Assembly (NCBI GenBank): GCA_019873645.1
Contig: JAIOAX010000005.1
Span: 101,285 to 165,284 of the forward strand
Source of the DNA: Chloroflexota bacterium
GTDB lineage: Bacteria; Chloroflexota; Anaerolineae; B4-G1; SLSP01
DNA length: 64,000 bases
Reading direction: 5' to 3'
A program made the translations under genes and the position numbers. Positions within the stretch are counted from its first letter, which is position 1. Every line of letters starts with the position of its first letter. Below the pieces are notes generated by a model. It did no database searches. It was not told the DNA's origin and was given only the letters and a program-made list of their open reading frames with translations. Shown in pieces: positions 1-7,325 of this stretch.

Positions 1-492
1 GACCCGTTTTTTCGTGGCGCGTCGGCGCGGGCGGCGGAACTCTGCGTCAAGCATCGCACCGACTACGTGACCATTGATTGGCGTCTGGATGACCCGATTG
101 CCCAAAATGCGCGGGCGATTGTGTGTTCCCGTGAATTTCTGGAACGCGAGTATCCCGGCGCGGACTACGGTGAGGTGTTGGAGCGTTACCACCGCGCCTG
201 CCGGGGCCTGGTTATTTTCACTTTTGGCAGCAAGGAGATGTGGTATCAGACGCCCGATATGCCTCGCCCGGCGACGCTGCCCGCCTATCCTGTGACCGTG
301 CAAGACACGCTCGCCGCCGGGGATACCTTCCGCGCGGGCGTCGTCTACGGCGTGGTCAAGGGAATGTCCGCCGAGGATACCATCCGCTTTGCTGCCGCTG
401 CGGCCGCCGTCTGCTGTACCCGCTTCCCCTCCATCCTCGAACCGCCGAGCCTGGATGAAATCGCGACGCTGATGAAATGGTCAGCAGATTAA
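1..492 (+). CDS. PfkB-family carbohydrate kinase, C-terminal part (5' end outside window)
   Basis: The frame is open from base 1, so the gene starts before the window; the GTG at 67 is internal. The visible 163 residues end a ribokinase/PfkB-fold sugar kinase, which phosphorylates a sugar or nucleoside with ATP in the cytoplasm. The diagnostic stretch is Q-D-T-L-A-A-G-D-T-F-R-A-G (about bases 301-340), which is PfkB signature 2; its Asp is the catalytic base and the AAGD replaces the usual GAGD anion hole. The alanine-rich helix after it is typical of the family C-terminus. The substrate cannot be told from this part. A xylulokinase lies downstream, which suggests a sugar-use neighbourhood. 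The last codons and stop (W-S-A-D-stop) lie in the dispersed repeat that starts at 481, so the natural C-terminus may have been replaced. Confidence 0.85.
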   Translation, partial: DPFFRGASARAAELCVKHRTDYVTIDWRLDDPIAQNARAIVCSREFLEREYPGADYGEVLERYHRACRGLVIFTFGSKEMWYQTPDMPRPATLPAYPVTVQDTLAAGDTFRAGVVYGVVKGMSAEDTIRFAAAAAAVCCTRFPSILEPPSLDEIATLMKWSAD

Positions 493-600
493 GCAGATTG
501 AGCAGATTTATGCAACGGTTGAAAGCTAATCCGTTCAAATCCGTTAAATCCGTTGACATGCATTTTCATCCTGGATGGAGCGCGTAGCTCATGATGTCTG
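481..600 (+). repeat. 120-bp dispersed repeat, copy 1 (second copy at 46226-46345)
   Basis: This stretch aligns without gaps to 46226-46345, with seven mismatches by hand count. It begins with AGCAGATT-type units, contains AATCCGTT units, and ends in GCGTAGCTCATGATGTCTG. It supplies the stop codon of the PfkB gene. Both copies lie shortly upstream of a plus-strand start codon. No open reading frame is conserved between the copies. Confidence 0.85.
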
Positions 601-629
601 TAGACTAGAGGCAAATAGAGGCAATAGTG

Positions 630-776
630 ATGTTACCGGCGCAGACCATTCAATCTCTGGAACAAGCAGCGCAGTACCTTTTTGTCCCTACAAACCAGGC
701 TGAATGTGACCAACTTATCCGGTTATTGGATAATTTGAGCACGCGCTTCAAAATCCCGGCGGCGGTCTTTGTGTAG
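630..776 (+). pseudogene. Small 48-residue ORF, possibly a truncated gene remnant
   Basis: An ATG frame codes for 48 residues with an amphipathic helical N-terminal part (QSLEQAAQYLFV then ECDQLIRLLDNL) and ends just before a dispersed repeat. The helical half looks like the start of a small regulatory or antitoxin-type protein whose remainder is missing. The last residues have no such character, which suggests truncation. The family is not recognised and expression is unproven. Confidence 0.3.
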
Positions 777-794
777 GAGGGGCATGGCGAAGGG

Positions 795-925
795 TAAATT
801 TCAACTTTGGGGCCGATCTCGGTATGGCCGATCTCTGACCGTGCCACTACCGGATCAGGCGAGGCGCAGGCGCGGTCTGGAGACCGGCCTGAGCCTCGCC
901 CAGTTGCCGTATCTGATAAGTCGCC
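795..925 (-). repeat. GGCCGGTCTCC-family dispersed repeat (family A), copy 1
   Basis: Read on the minus strand this copy has the same order of blocks as the copies near 13797, 18478, 27787 and 40975: TTATCAGATACGGCAACTG, then GGCCGGTCTCCAGACCGCGCC, then AGAGATCGGCC, then AAGTTGAAAT. The two GC-rich arms are inverted repeats and can pair in a long stem. No ORF is shared between the copies. Confidence 0.8.
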
Positions 926-1069
926 TCCGTTCTGAATACACCCTATGACGAAATAGCAACGCAAAAGTGGAAATTTTGGCTAAAATAAAACTGTGAATGA
1001 AGAACCATTGCTATAGCAAATCCTATTACCGATTACTGATTACCAATCACCTTATCTTGAGGAGGAACC

Positions 1070-2566
1070 ATGATCAAACCCCTGTTTCTCGGCATTGACA
1101 TTTCCACCACAGGCGCGAAAGCGCTGCTCATGGACGCAACCGGCGCCGTCGTGACGACCGCCACCACGCCGTTGCCCCTGTACACCCCCAAGCCGCTTTG
1201 GTCCGAGCAGGACCCCCACGACTGGTGGAACGGCATTGTGGCGAGCATCCGGCAGGCGCTCAAGCAGGCCGGCGCCACCGGCGACGATGTGGCCGCCGTC
1301 GGCCTCACCGGGCAGATGCACGGCCTGACGCTGCTCGACAAGGACGGCAACGTGCTGCGCCCCGCCATCCTCTGGAACGATCAGCGCACCGGCGCGCAGT
1401 GCGACGAAATCCGCGCGCGCGTGGGCAAAGCGCGCTTCATCCAGATCACCGGCAACGACGCGCTCACCGGCTTCACCGCGCCCAAGATTCTGTGGGTGCG
1501 CGAAAATGAGCCGGAGGTCTACGCGAAAGGCGCGCACGTTCTGCTGCCCAAGGACTACGTCCGCTACAAGCTCACCGGCGATTACGCCGCCGACAAAGCC
1601 GATAGCGCGGGCACGATCCTGTTCGACGTGAAGGCGCGCGACTGGTCAGCGGAGGTGCTGGAAAAGCTGGAGATCCCCCGCGAATGGTTGCCCGAGACGT
1701 ATGAAGGCCCGGAAGTGACCGGCGTGATCAGCGCGGAAGCGGCGGCGCTCACAGGGCTGAAGGCCGGCACGCCCGTCGTGGGCGGCGGCGGCGACCAGGC
1801 GGCGGGCGCGGTGGGCGTCGGCGCGGTCGAGCCGGGCATTGTGGGATTGGTGCTCGGTACATCGGGCGTCGTGTTCGCTTCCACGGACGCGCCTTACATC
1901 GAGAAGGACGGGCTGTTGCATGCCTTCTGTCACGCTCTCCCTGGCGCGTGGCACCTGATGGGCGTGATGCTCTCGGCGGCGGGCAGCCTGCAATGGCACC
2001 GCGACACGCTCGCGCCCGGCGTCCCCTTTGACGAGTTGCTCGCGCCAGCGGCGAACGTCCCGGCGGGAGCGGAGGGCCTCTTCTTCCTGCCGTATCTGAC
2101 CGGCGAGCGCACGCCCTATCCCGACCCGCTGGCGCGCGCGGGCTTCATCGGCCTGACGCTGCGCCACACGCTCCCACACATGACGCGCGCCGTGCTGGAA
2201 GGTGTTGCCTTCGGCCTGCGCGATAGCATGGAGCTGATCAAGGGCGCGGGCCTGGGCGAGATCAAGCAAATCCGCGTCTCCGGCGGCGGGGCGAAGAGTC
2301 CGCTGTGGCGGCAAATTCTGGCGGACGTCATCGGCAGCGAGCTGGTAACGGTGAACACCACCGAGGGTGGCGCGTTCGGCGCGGCGCTGCTGGCGGCGGT
2401 CGGCGCAGGCGTGTGGAAGACCGTGCCGGAAGCCTGCCGCGCGACGATCAAAGTCGTGAGCGCCACGGCCCCGCAACCAGCGCAGGTCGAGGTCTACGAC
2501 GCGCTGTACCCGCTGTACCGGGGCCTGTATCCCGCGCTGAAACCGACGTTCGACGCGGTGGCATAA
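1070..2566 (+). CDS. xylB: Xylulokinase (FGGY family)
   Basis: A complete 498-residue FGGY kinase, the usual length for the family. It phosphorylates D-xylulose with ATP, feeding xylose into the pentose phosphate pathway in the cytoplasm. The N-terminal FGGY domain starts F-L-G-I-D-I-S-T-T-G-A-K with the nucleotide-contacting Asp near residue 10. G-L-T-G-Q-M-H-G near residue 83 is the MHG sugar-binding motif of xylulokinases. The C-terminal domain has G-G-G-D-Q-A-A-G with the catalytic Asp near 242, and S-G-G-G-A-K-S-P-L-W-R-Q, the adenosine-binding signature. The start is well supported by GAGGAGG eight bases upstream. The PfkB gene upstream may belong to the same sugar pathway. The D-xylulose assignment rests on family motifs; a related ketose is possible. 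Confidence 0.9.
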   Translation: MIKPLFLGIDISTTGAKALLMDATGAVVTTATTPLPLYTPKPLWSEQDPHDWWNGIVASIRQALKQAGATGDDVAAVGLTGQMHGLTLLDKDGNVLRPAILWNDQRTGAQCDEIRARVGKARFIQITGNDALTGFTAPKILWVRENEPEVYAKGAHVLLPKDYVRYKLTGDYAADKADSAGTILFDVKARDWSAEVLEKLEIPREWLPETYEGPEVTGVISAEAAALTGLKAGTPVVGGGGDQAAGAVGVGAVEPGIVGLVLGTSGVVFASTDAPYIEKDGLLHAFCHALPGAWHLMGVMLSAAGSLQWHRDTLAPGVPFDELLAPAANVPAGAEGLFFLPYLTGERTPYPDPLARAGFIGLTLRHTLPHMTRAVLEGVAFGLRDSMELIKGAGLGEIKQIRVSGGGAKSPLWRQILADVIGSELVTVNTTEGGAFGAALLAAVGAGVWKTVPEACRATIKVVSATAPQPAQVEVYDALYPLYRGLYPALKPTFDAVA

Positions 2567-2588
2567 CGTAAGTAAGGGCGAGGCATCC

Positions 2589-2700
2589 CCAACCAGGCGC
2601 CTGCCCAAGCAGACCTTGGCGGGGGGATGCCTCGCCTACCCAACCACCCAACCAGGCGCCTGCCCAAGCAGACCTTGGCGGGGGGATGCCTCGCCCCTAC
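2589..2700 (+). repeat. GGGGATGCCTCGCC-family repeat, two tandem units of 59 bp
   Basis: Two nearly identical units (about 2589-2636 and 2648-2696) contain AACCAGGCGCCTGCCCAAGC and end in GGGGGATGCCTCGCC. A reverse-facing GGGCGAGGCATCCCC at 2576-2590 makes the outer ends an inverted repeat. The same ends border the array at 7048-7325. It lies between xylB and the lipoprotein gene. Confidence 0.85.
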
Positions 2701-2737
2701 CAACCATGCCCGCCCGCAATGCGTTTCGTGAGGTGTC

Positions 2738-4669
2738 ATGAACAAAACAGCCAAATTTCTACTACTGCTTGTTCTGGGTACTGTACTCGCCTCATGTTCT
2801 GCCATACCTTCCGAGTCCAATGCGACCGCCACCCCAGCAGCGACGAATACGGCTGAACCCAGTCCCACCTGGACGGCGACGAGTACCGCGACTGTGATGC
2901 CGTCGCCGACGGCTACACAGCAAAGTACATTGCAAATCGGAGATTCTATGTCAACATCAAAAGAAATCACCCCTACGTTCGATCCGAATTTTTACATTTT
3001 CCTGTGTTTTGGACAGTCGAACATGGAAGGCGCCGCCCCCATCGAAATGCGCGACCGGGTGGTGGACAGACGTTTTCAGGTTTTACAGTCGCTGGATTGT
3101 CCCAACCTGAGAAGAAACAAAAACACCTGGTACACGGCTGTACCGCCGCTGTCCCAGTGCTGGTCGGGACTTTCGCCGGCGGATTATTTTGGCCGGACCA
3201 TGGTGGAAAATCTGCCCGCCAACATCAAGGTCGGGGTGATCAACGTGGCGGTAGGCGGGTGCGATATCCGGCTGTTCGATAAGGACCTGTATCAGGATTA
3301 CGATGACACCTATACCGAGAGCTGGTTCACCGATAAGATCAGGGCTTACGGTGGCAATCCCTACCAGCATCTCATCAACCTGGCGAAACTGGCGCAACAG
3401 TACGGCGTCATCAAGGGCATCCTGCTGCACCAGGGCGAAACCAATACCGGCGACCGCCAATGGCCCCTTTACGTCAAAAAGATTTACAACGACATGCTGA
3501 CCGACCTCGGTCTCGATGCCGAATCCGTGCCCTTGTTGGCCGGAGAAGTGGTGGATGCGGAACAGGGCGGGTGCTGCGCCGCGATGAACCCCATCATTGC
3601 CACCCTGCCGGATACGATTCCGACGGCGCACGTGATCTCTTCGCGCGGGTGCACGGCCCAGGACAACGCGCATTTCGATTCGGCCGGCATCCGTGAACTG
3701 GGGCGACGCTATGCGGAAAAGATGCTTTCCTTGATGGGATATGAGATCACTGCCCCAACATCTCATTCGACCGGCTTTCAGACCCTGGACTACCTCTACA
3801 GCATTTCGGGGAAAAAGACGCTTGCCGGGCAGCACAACCGCGAGCCTAATGCCCAGCCGGCGCTGTGGACGGAGTACATCAAAGAGGTCACCGGGAAATA
3901 TCCCGCCTTGTGGAGCGGCGATTTCCTGTTCCAACAAGAGAATATCGAAAACCGCTGGACGATGATCTATGAAGCCGAGAGGCAATGGAAGAACGGCGCG
4001 GTCATCAACCTGATGTGGCACGCCTGCCCGCCAGACGAGGATGAGCCTTGTGGTTGGGATCCGGGTGTGCTCAACGCGCCGTTGGATGACGCGCAGTGGA
4101 AGGCGTTGCTGACCGAGGGCACCGACCTCAACGCGCGTTGGAAAAGCAGAATGGATGACATTGCCGTTTACCTTCAGTATCTCGAAGATCACGGGGTCGA
4201 AGTCTTGTTCAGACCTTTGCACGAAATGAATCAGGGGAAATTCTGGTGGGGCGGACGACCGGGGCCTGAGGGCACCGCGAAACTGTACCGCTATGTTCAC
4301 GATTACTTCACGCAGGTCAAGGGCCTGACCAACCTGATTTGGGTCTGGGATATGCAGGACCTCAGCCGAGATTTCGCGGACTATAATCCCGGCGCTGACT
4401 ATTGGGATGTGTTTGCTTTTGACGTTTATGATCAGGGTTTCAATTCGTCCTGGTACATGGACATTCTGTCTATGGTCGGAGACAAGCCGATAGCGATTGG
4501 CGAATGTGCCAAATTGCCGAGTTCCGCCATTTTAGCCTCGCAGCCCAGATGGGTCTTCTTTATGCCCTGGGCCGAACTGGTGAAAGAGGCCAATTCAACG
4601 GAGGCCATCCAAACGCTTTACAATAACCCGCGCGTCATCACCCTCGATGAAATGCCGGGTTGGAAGTAA
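2738..4669 (+). CDS. Lipoprotein with SGNH esterase domain fused to GH26 mannanase-like domain
   Basis: 643 residues. The N-terminus is a lipoprotein signal with lipobox L-A-S-C (Cys 20), followed by a Ser/Thr/Pro linker to about residue 80, so the enzyme is displayed on the outer face of the membrane. Residues about 85-335 form an SGNH/sialate-O-acetylesterase-like domain: G-Q-S-N-M with nucleophile Ser 94, A-V-G-G near 172, H-Q-G-E-T at 231, and D309-N-A-H312 as the Asp/His pair. Residues about 345-643 resemble GH26 beta-mannanases: R-P-L-H-E with acid/base Glu 496, I-G-E-C with nucleophile Glu 589, and W-V-W near 535. The pairing suggests removal of acetyl groups from, and cleavage of, an acetylated mannan-type polysaccharide. 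Substrate is inference. GAGGTG precedes the ATG. Confidence 0.8.
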   Translation: MNKTAKFLLLLVLGTVLASCSAIPSESNATATPAATNTAEPSPTWTATSTATVMPSPTATQQSTLQIGDSMSTSKEITPTFDPNFYIFLCFGQSNMEGAAPIEMRDRVVDRRFQVLQSLDCPNLRRNKNTWYTAVPPLSQCWSGLSPADYFGRTMVENLPANIKVGVINVAVGGCDIRLFDKDLYQDYDDTYTESWFTDKIRAYGGNPYQHLINLAKLAQQYGVIKGILLHQGETNTGDRQWPLYVKKIYNDMLTDLGLDAESVPLLAGEVVDAEQGGCCAAMNPIIATLPDTIPTAHVISSRGCTAQDNAHFDSAGIRELGRRYAEKMLSLMGYEITAPTSHSTGFQTLDYLYSISGKKTLAGQHNREPNAQPALWTEYIKEVTGKYPALWSGDFLFQQENIENRWTMIYEAERQWKNGAVINLMWHACPPDEDEPCGWDPGVLNAPLDDAQWKALLTEGTDLNARWKSRMDDIAVYLQYLEDHGVEVLFRPLHEMNQGKFWWGGRPGPEGTAKLYRYVHDYFTQVKGLTNLIWVWDMQDLSRDFADYNPGADYWDVFAFDVYDQGFNSSWYMDILSMVGDKPIAIGECAKLPSSAILASQPRWVFFMPWAELVKEANSTEAIQTLYNNPRVITLDEMPGWK

Positions 4670-4677
4670 GTTAATAT

Positions 4678-4717
4678 CCCAGACCTGACAGGTTTTCTGA
4701 AACCTGTCAGGTCTGGG
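4678..4717 (+). terminator. Perfect 18-bp inverted repeat after the GH26 gene
   Basis: CCCAGACCTGACAGGTTT pairs fully with AAACCTGTCAGGTCTGGG across the loop TCTG, nine bases after the stop codon. No T-run follows on either strand, so it is not a classic intrinsic terminator; it may be an mRNA-end hairpin or a dispersed palindrome. A shorter related palindrome, CCGACCTGTCAGGTCGG, occurs near 18553. Confidence 0.6.
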
Positions 4718-4758
4718 ACTATCCGACTAACGACGCCCAGACCCTCAAGGAGGCCCGT

Positions 4759-7047
4759 ATGCCCGGAGTGCCCCCCGATCTTCAGCAGCGATTGTGTGCC
4801 GCGTTGATCGCCAGCGACTACTGCGATGACGCCGCCACCCTGCGCCGCCTTTTCGTGGACGAACGCCTGGCCCCCTGGCGCGACAGGCTGCCCGACGCGG
4901 ATTCGCCCCGAGGCCGCGCCGAAGCCGTGATTGCCAAGCTGTGGGACCAACACACCACAGGCGGCGACAACGCCCTGGCGCTGCTGCTCTACACACTGAG
5001 CGAGTGCTTTGACTCCATTGACGCGCGCCGTCAAACCCTGGCCGACCTCGCCGCCGAATGTGAAGCCGCCGACCGGGGCACCACACCCTTCACCCACGCC
5101 CGCCTGCACAACCTTCCCGCCCCGCCCGCCGACTTCACCGGGCGCGAGAGAGAACTGGAAACGCTGCTCCAAGCCGTGGAAACCGGCGGCGCAACCATCA
5201 GCGGGGTGCGCGGCATGGGCGGCGTGGGCAAGACGACGCTCGCGCTCAAGCTGGCGCAACTGCTGACCCCGCGCTACCCCGACGCCCAATTCTACCTGGA
5301 TTTGCGCGGCGTGGACCCCCACCCGCTCACCCCCGCCGAGGTGATGACGGCCATCCTCCGCGCCTACTACCCCACCGTCCGCCTGCCGGAGGATGAAGCG
5401 CAGTTGCAACCGCTCTACTGCGCCGTCCTCAACGGCCAGCGCGCCCTTTTGCTCCTCGACAACGCCAAAGACGCCGCCCAACTCCGTCCCCTCCTGCCTC
5501 CTGCCTCTTGCCTCCTCCTCGTCACCTCCCGGCAGCGCTTTACCCTGCCCGGCCTGAAGCCGCTGGATTTGGACGCGCTGCCCAAGCCCGACGCCGTGAC
5601 CCTGCTGCGCGAGATTGCCCCCCGCCTCGGCGACCACGCCGGAACGCTGGCCGACCTGTGCGGCTGCCTGCCGATTGCCCTGCGCTGGGCCGGCGAGGCG
5701 CTGAACGACACCACCATGGCCGTCCCACGCTACCTGGAACGCCTGCGCAACGAGCGCCGCCTGCTCGAACCCGCCGAAGCCTCCCTACGCTTGAGCTACG
5801 ACCTGCTCCCGCCCGACCTGCAAGCCCTGTGGCGGCAACTGAGTGTCTTCCCCGCCGACTTCGATTGGGAAGCTGCCGCCGCCGTATGGGACCTGGCCCG
5901 CGAACCCGCCGAAGACGCCCTGGACGCCCTCGCCCGCCGCAGCCTGCTGGCCTGTGCGAACGAGCGCTACATCCTCCACGACCTGGCGCGCCTCTGGGCC
6001 GCCGCACAAACCACGGCTGAAGAACGCGCCGCGGCCGCCTACCGCCATGCCGCGCACTATGAGCGAATGCTGCGCGCCGCTAACACCCTCTACCTGCAAG
6101 GCAACGAAGGCATCCTGGCAGGCCTGGCCCTCTACGACCGCGAAGCCGCCAACATCCACGCCGGATTTGCGTGGGCTTGCGCCCCTGCGCCGGATGCTTA
6201 CCGCAAAGACGCAGAGGCGCAGAGACGCAAAGAAACGGATGAACCCTTTGCGCCTTTGCGTCCTGGCGACTTGGCGTTAAAAAATACTCTGTGCAGCGCT
6301 TATCCCGACGCCGGCGCCTACATCCTCGACCTGCGCCTGCACCCCCGCGAGAAAATCCGCTGGCTGGAAGCCGCCCTGCGCGCCGCCCGCGCCCTGGAAG
6401 ATCGCTCTATGGAAGGCGTCCACCTGGGCAACCTGGGGCTGGCCTACGCCGCCCTGGGGGACGCGCGCCGCGCCATCGCGTTCTACGAGCAGCGGTTGGT
6501 CATCGCCCGCGAGATCGGCGACCGGCGCGGGGAGGGCGCCGCCCTGGGCAACCTGGGGCTGGCCTACGCCGACCTGGGGGACGCGCGCCGCGCCATCGCG
6601 TTCTACGAGCAGGCGTTGGAGATAGAGAAAGAGATTGGAGATAGGAGAGCGGAGGGGAGCATCCTGGGCAACCTGGGGCTGGCCTACGCCGCCCTGGGGG
6701 ACGCGCGCCGCGCCATCGCGTGCTACGAGCAGCAGTTGGTCATCGTCCGCGAGATCGGCGACCGGCGCGGGGAGGGCAACGCTCTGATGAACATCGGGAA
6801 CGCGCACTATTCTTTGGGAGATGCGCGTCTAGCTGTTCAGCAACACGAGCAGGCTTTGGAAGTCTTCCGCGAGATCGGCGACCGGCGCGGGGAGGGCAAC
6901 GCCCTGGCGAATATGGGGCAGGCGCACAAATCGCTCGGAGAACCGGAGCGGGCGCGGGAATTGTGGCAACAGGCCCTCGCCATTTACGAGGCCATCGAAG
7001 ACCCGCACGCGGATTGGGTGCGCGGTTGGTTGGCGGCGTTACCGTAG
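4759..7047 (+). CDS. STAND NTPase: helical N-terminal domain, NB-ARC, TPR repeats
   Basis: 762 residues. Residues 1-100 form a small helical domain (R-R-L-F, A-P-W-R, ending in L-L-Y-T-L-S-E-C) that resembles the effector-associated adaptor domains found before bacterial STAND NTPases. F-T-G-R-E-R-E-L near 125 starts an NB-ARC domain: Walker A G-M-G-G-V-G-K-T-T near 155, Walker B A-L-L-L-L-D-N, sensor L-L-V-T-S-R. A winged-helix region (about 345-430) follows, then TPRs from about 550 to 750. Proteins of this design act as ATP-dependent switches in signalling, defence or cell death; the trigger and partner are unknown. The TPR-coding DNA has an exact 120-bp period, showing recent expansion. 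A repeat-derived segment (6201-6285) interrupts the linker in frame. The stop TAG is the start of the GTAGGGGCGAGG repeat. Confidence 0.8.
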   Translation: MPGVPPDLQQRLCAALIASDYCDDAATLRRLFVDERLAPWRDRLPDADSPRGRAEAVIAKLWDQHTTGGDNALALLLYTLSECFDSIDARRQTLADLAAECEAADRGTTPFTHARLHNLPAPPADFTGRERELETLLQAVETGGATISGVRGMGGVGKTTLALKLAQLLTPRYPDAQFYLDLRGVDPHPLTPAEVMTAILRAYYPTVRLPEDEAQLQPLYCAVLNGQRALLLLDNAKDAAQLRPLLPPASCLLLVTSRQRFTLPGLKPLDLDALPKPDAVTLLREIAPRLGDHAGTLADLCGCLPIALRWAGEALNDTTMAVPRYLERLRNERRLLEPAEASLRLSYDLLPPDLQALWRQLSVFPADFDWEAAAAVWDLAREPAEDALDALARRSLLACANERYILHDLARLWAAAQTTAEERAAAAYRHAAHYERMLRAANTLYLQGNEGILAGLALYDREAANIHAGFAWACAPAPDAYRKDAEAQRRKETDEPFAPLRPGDLALKNTLCSAYPDAGAYILDLRLHPREKIRWLEAALRAARALEDRSMEGVHLGNLGLAYAALGDARRAIAFYEQRLVIAREIGDRRGEGAALGNLGLAYADLGDARRAIAFYEQALEIEKEIGDRRAEGSILGNLGLAYAALGDARRAIACYEQQLVIVREIGDRRGEGNALMNIGNAHYSLGDARLAVQQHEQALEVFREIGDRRGEGNALANMGQAHKSLGEPERARELWQQALAIYEAIEDPHADWVRGWLAALP
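6201..6285 (+). repeat. In-frame CGCAAAGACGC / CTTTGCGCCTTTGCG repeat inside the NB-ARC/TPR gene
   Basis: GCAAAGACGCAGAGGCGC and AGACGCAAAG on the left, then CCTTTGCGCCTTTGCGTCC on the right, form a degenerate inverted repeat. It codes for a charged stretch (K-D-A-E-A-Q-R-R-K-E) unlike the flanking helical protein, so it looks inserted without breaking the frame. Confidence 0.65.
6421..6960 (+). repeat. 120-bp tandem coding repeats (40-residue TPR units)
   Basis: Five consecutive units begin at 6421, 6541, 6661, 6781 and 6901. Units one to three share the block GGCAACCTGGGGCTGGCCTA almost letter for letter; units four and five are more diverged. Each codes for one TPR of the form L-G-N-L-G-L-A-Y...G-D-A-R-R-A-I-A. 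Confidence 0.9.
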
Positions 7048-7325
7048 GGGCGAGGCATCCCGCGTCGGTTTTGGATTGACACGGGGTCTCTGCGTCCGCA
7101 GACCCCGTCGCGGTCACAGGTGAATGTGGGGATGCCTCGCCCCTACTCCCCCGCCGGTTTTGGATTGACACGGGGTTTCTGCGTCCGCAGACCCCGTCGC
7201 GGTCACAGGTGAATGTGGGGATGCCTCGCCCCTACTCCCCCGCCGGTATTGGATTGACACGGGGTCTCTGCGTCCGCAGACCCCGTCGCGGTCACAGGTG
7301 AATGTGGGGATGCCTCGCCCCTACT
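7048..7325. repeat. GTAGGGGCGAGGCATCCC-bounded array, three units of 89 bp
   Basis: The array opens with GTAGGGGCGAGGCATCCC and closes with GGGATGCCTCGCCCCTAC, an inverted pair. Between them are three units (beginning near 7067, 7156 and 7245), each with the hairpin GGGGTCTCTGCG...CGCAGACCCC. The TAG in the left end is the stop codon of the NB-ARC gene and the TAG (minus strand) in the right end is that of the subtilase. It fills the whole gap between two converging genes and may act as a two-way transcript end. Confidence 0.85.

Larger units (their letters stand above)
493..1069. other. Intergenic region rich in repeats
   Basis: This 577-bp gap holds the remainder of the 120-bp repeat (to 600), a 48-codon orphan reading frame (630-776), a minus-orientation copy of the GGCCGGTCTCC family (about 795-925), and a short degenerate ATTACC/ATTACT array (about 1023-1050) just before the xylulokinase ribosome-binding site. 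I see no convincing promoter for xylB; a TAAAAT at 981-986 lacks a matching -35 element. Confidence 0.7.

Noticed and set aside
2738..2950. Later start (near 2948) for the GH26 lipoprotein
   Set aside because: It would remove the lipobox signal peptide; the ATG at 2738 has a ribosome-binding site and gives a proper lipoprotein.
4618..5637. 339-residue minus-strand open frame
   Set aside because: It is antisense to the well-supported GH26 end and NB-ARC gene, has low-complexity Gly/Gln-rich sequence and no motif; a shadow of GC-rich coding.
7067..7323. CRISPR-like look of three 89-bp units
   Set aside because: Units are almost identical along their whole length, with no unique spacers and no cas genes.
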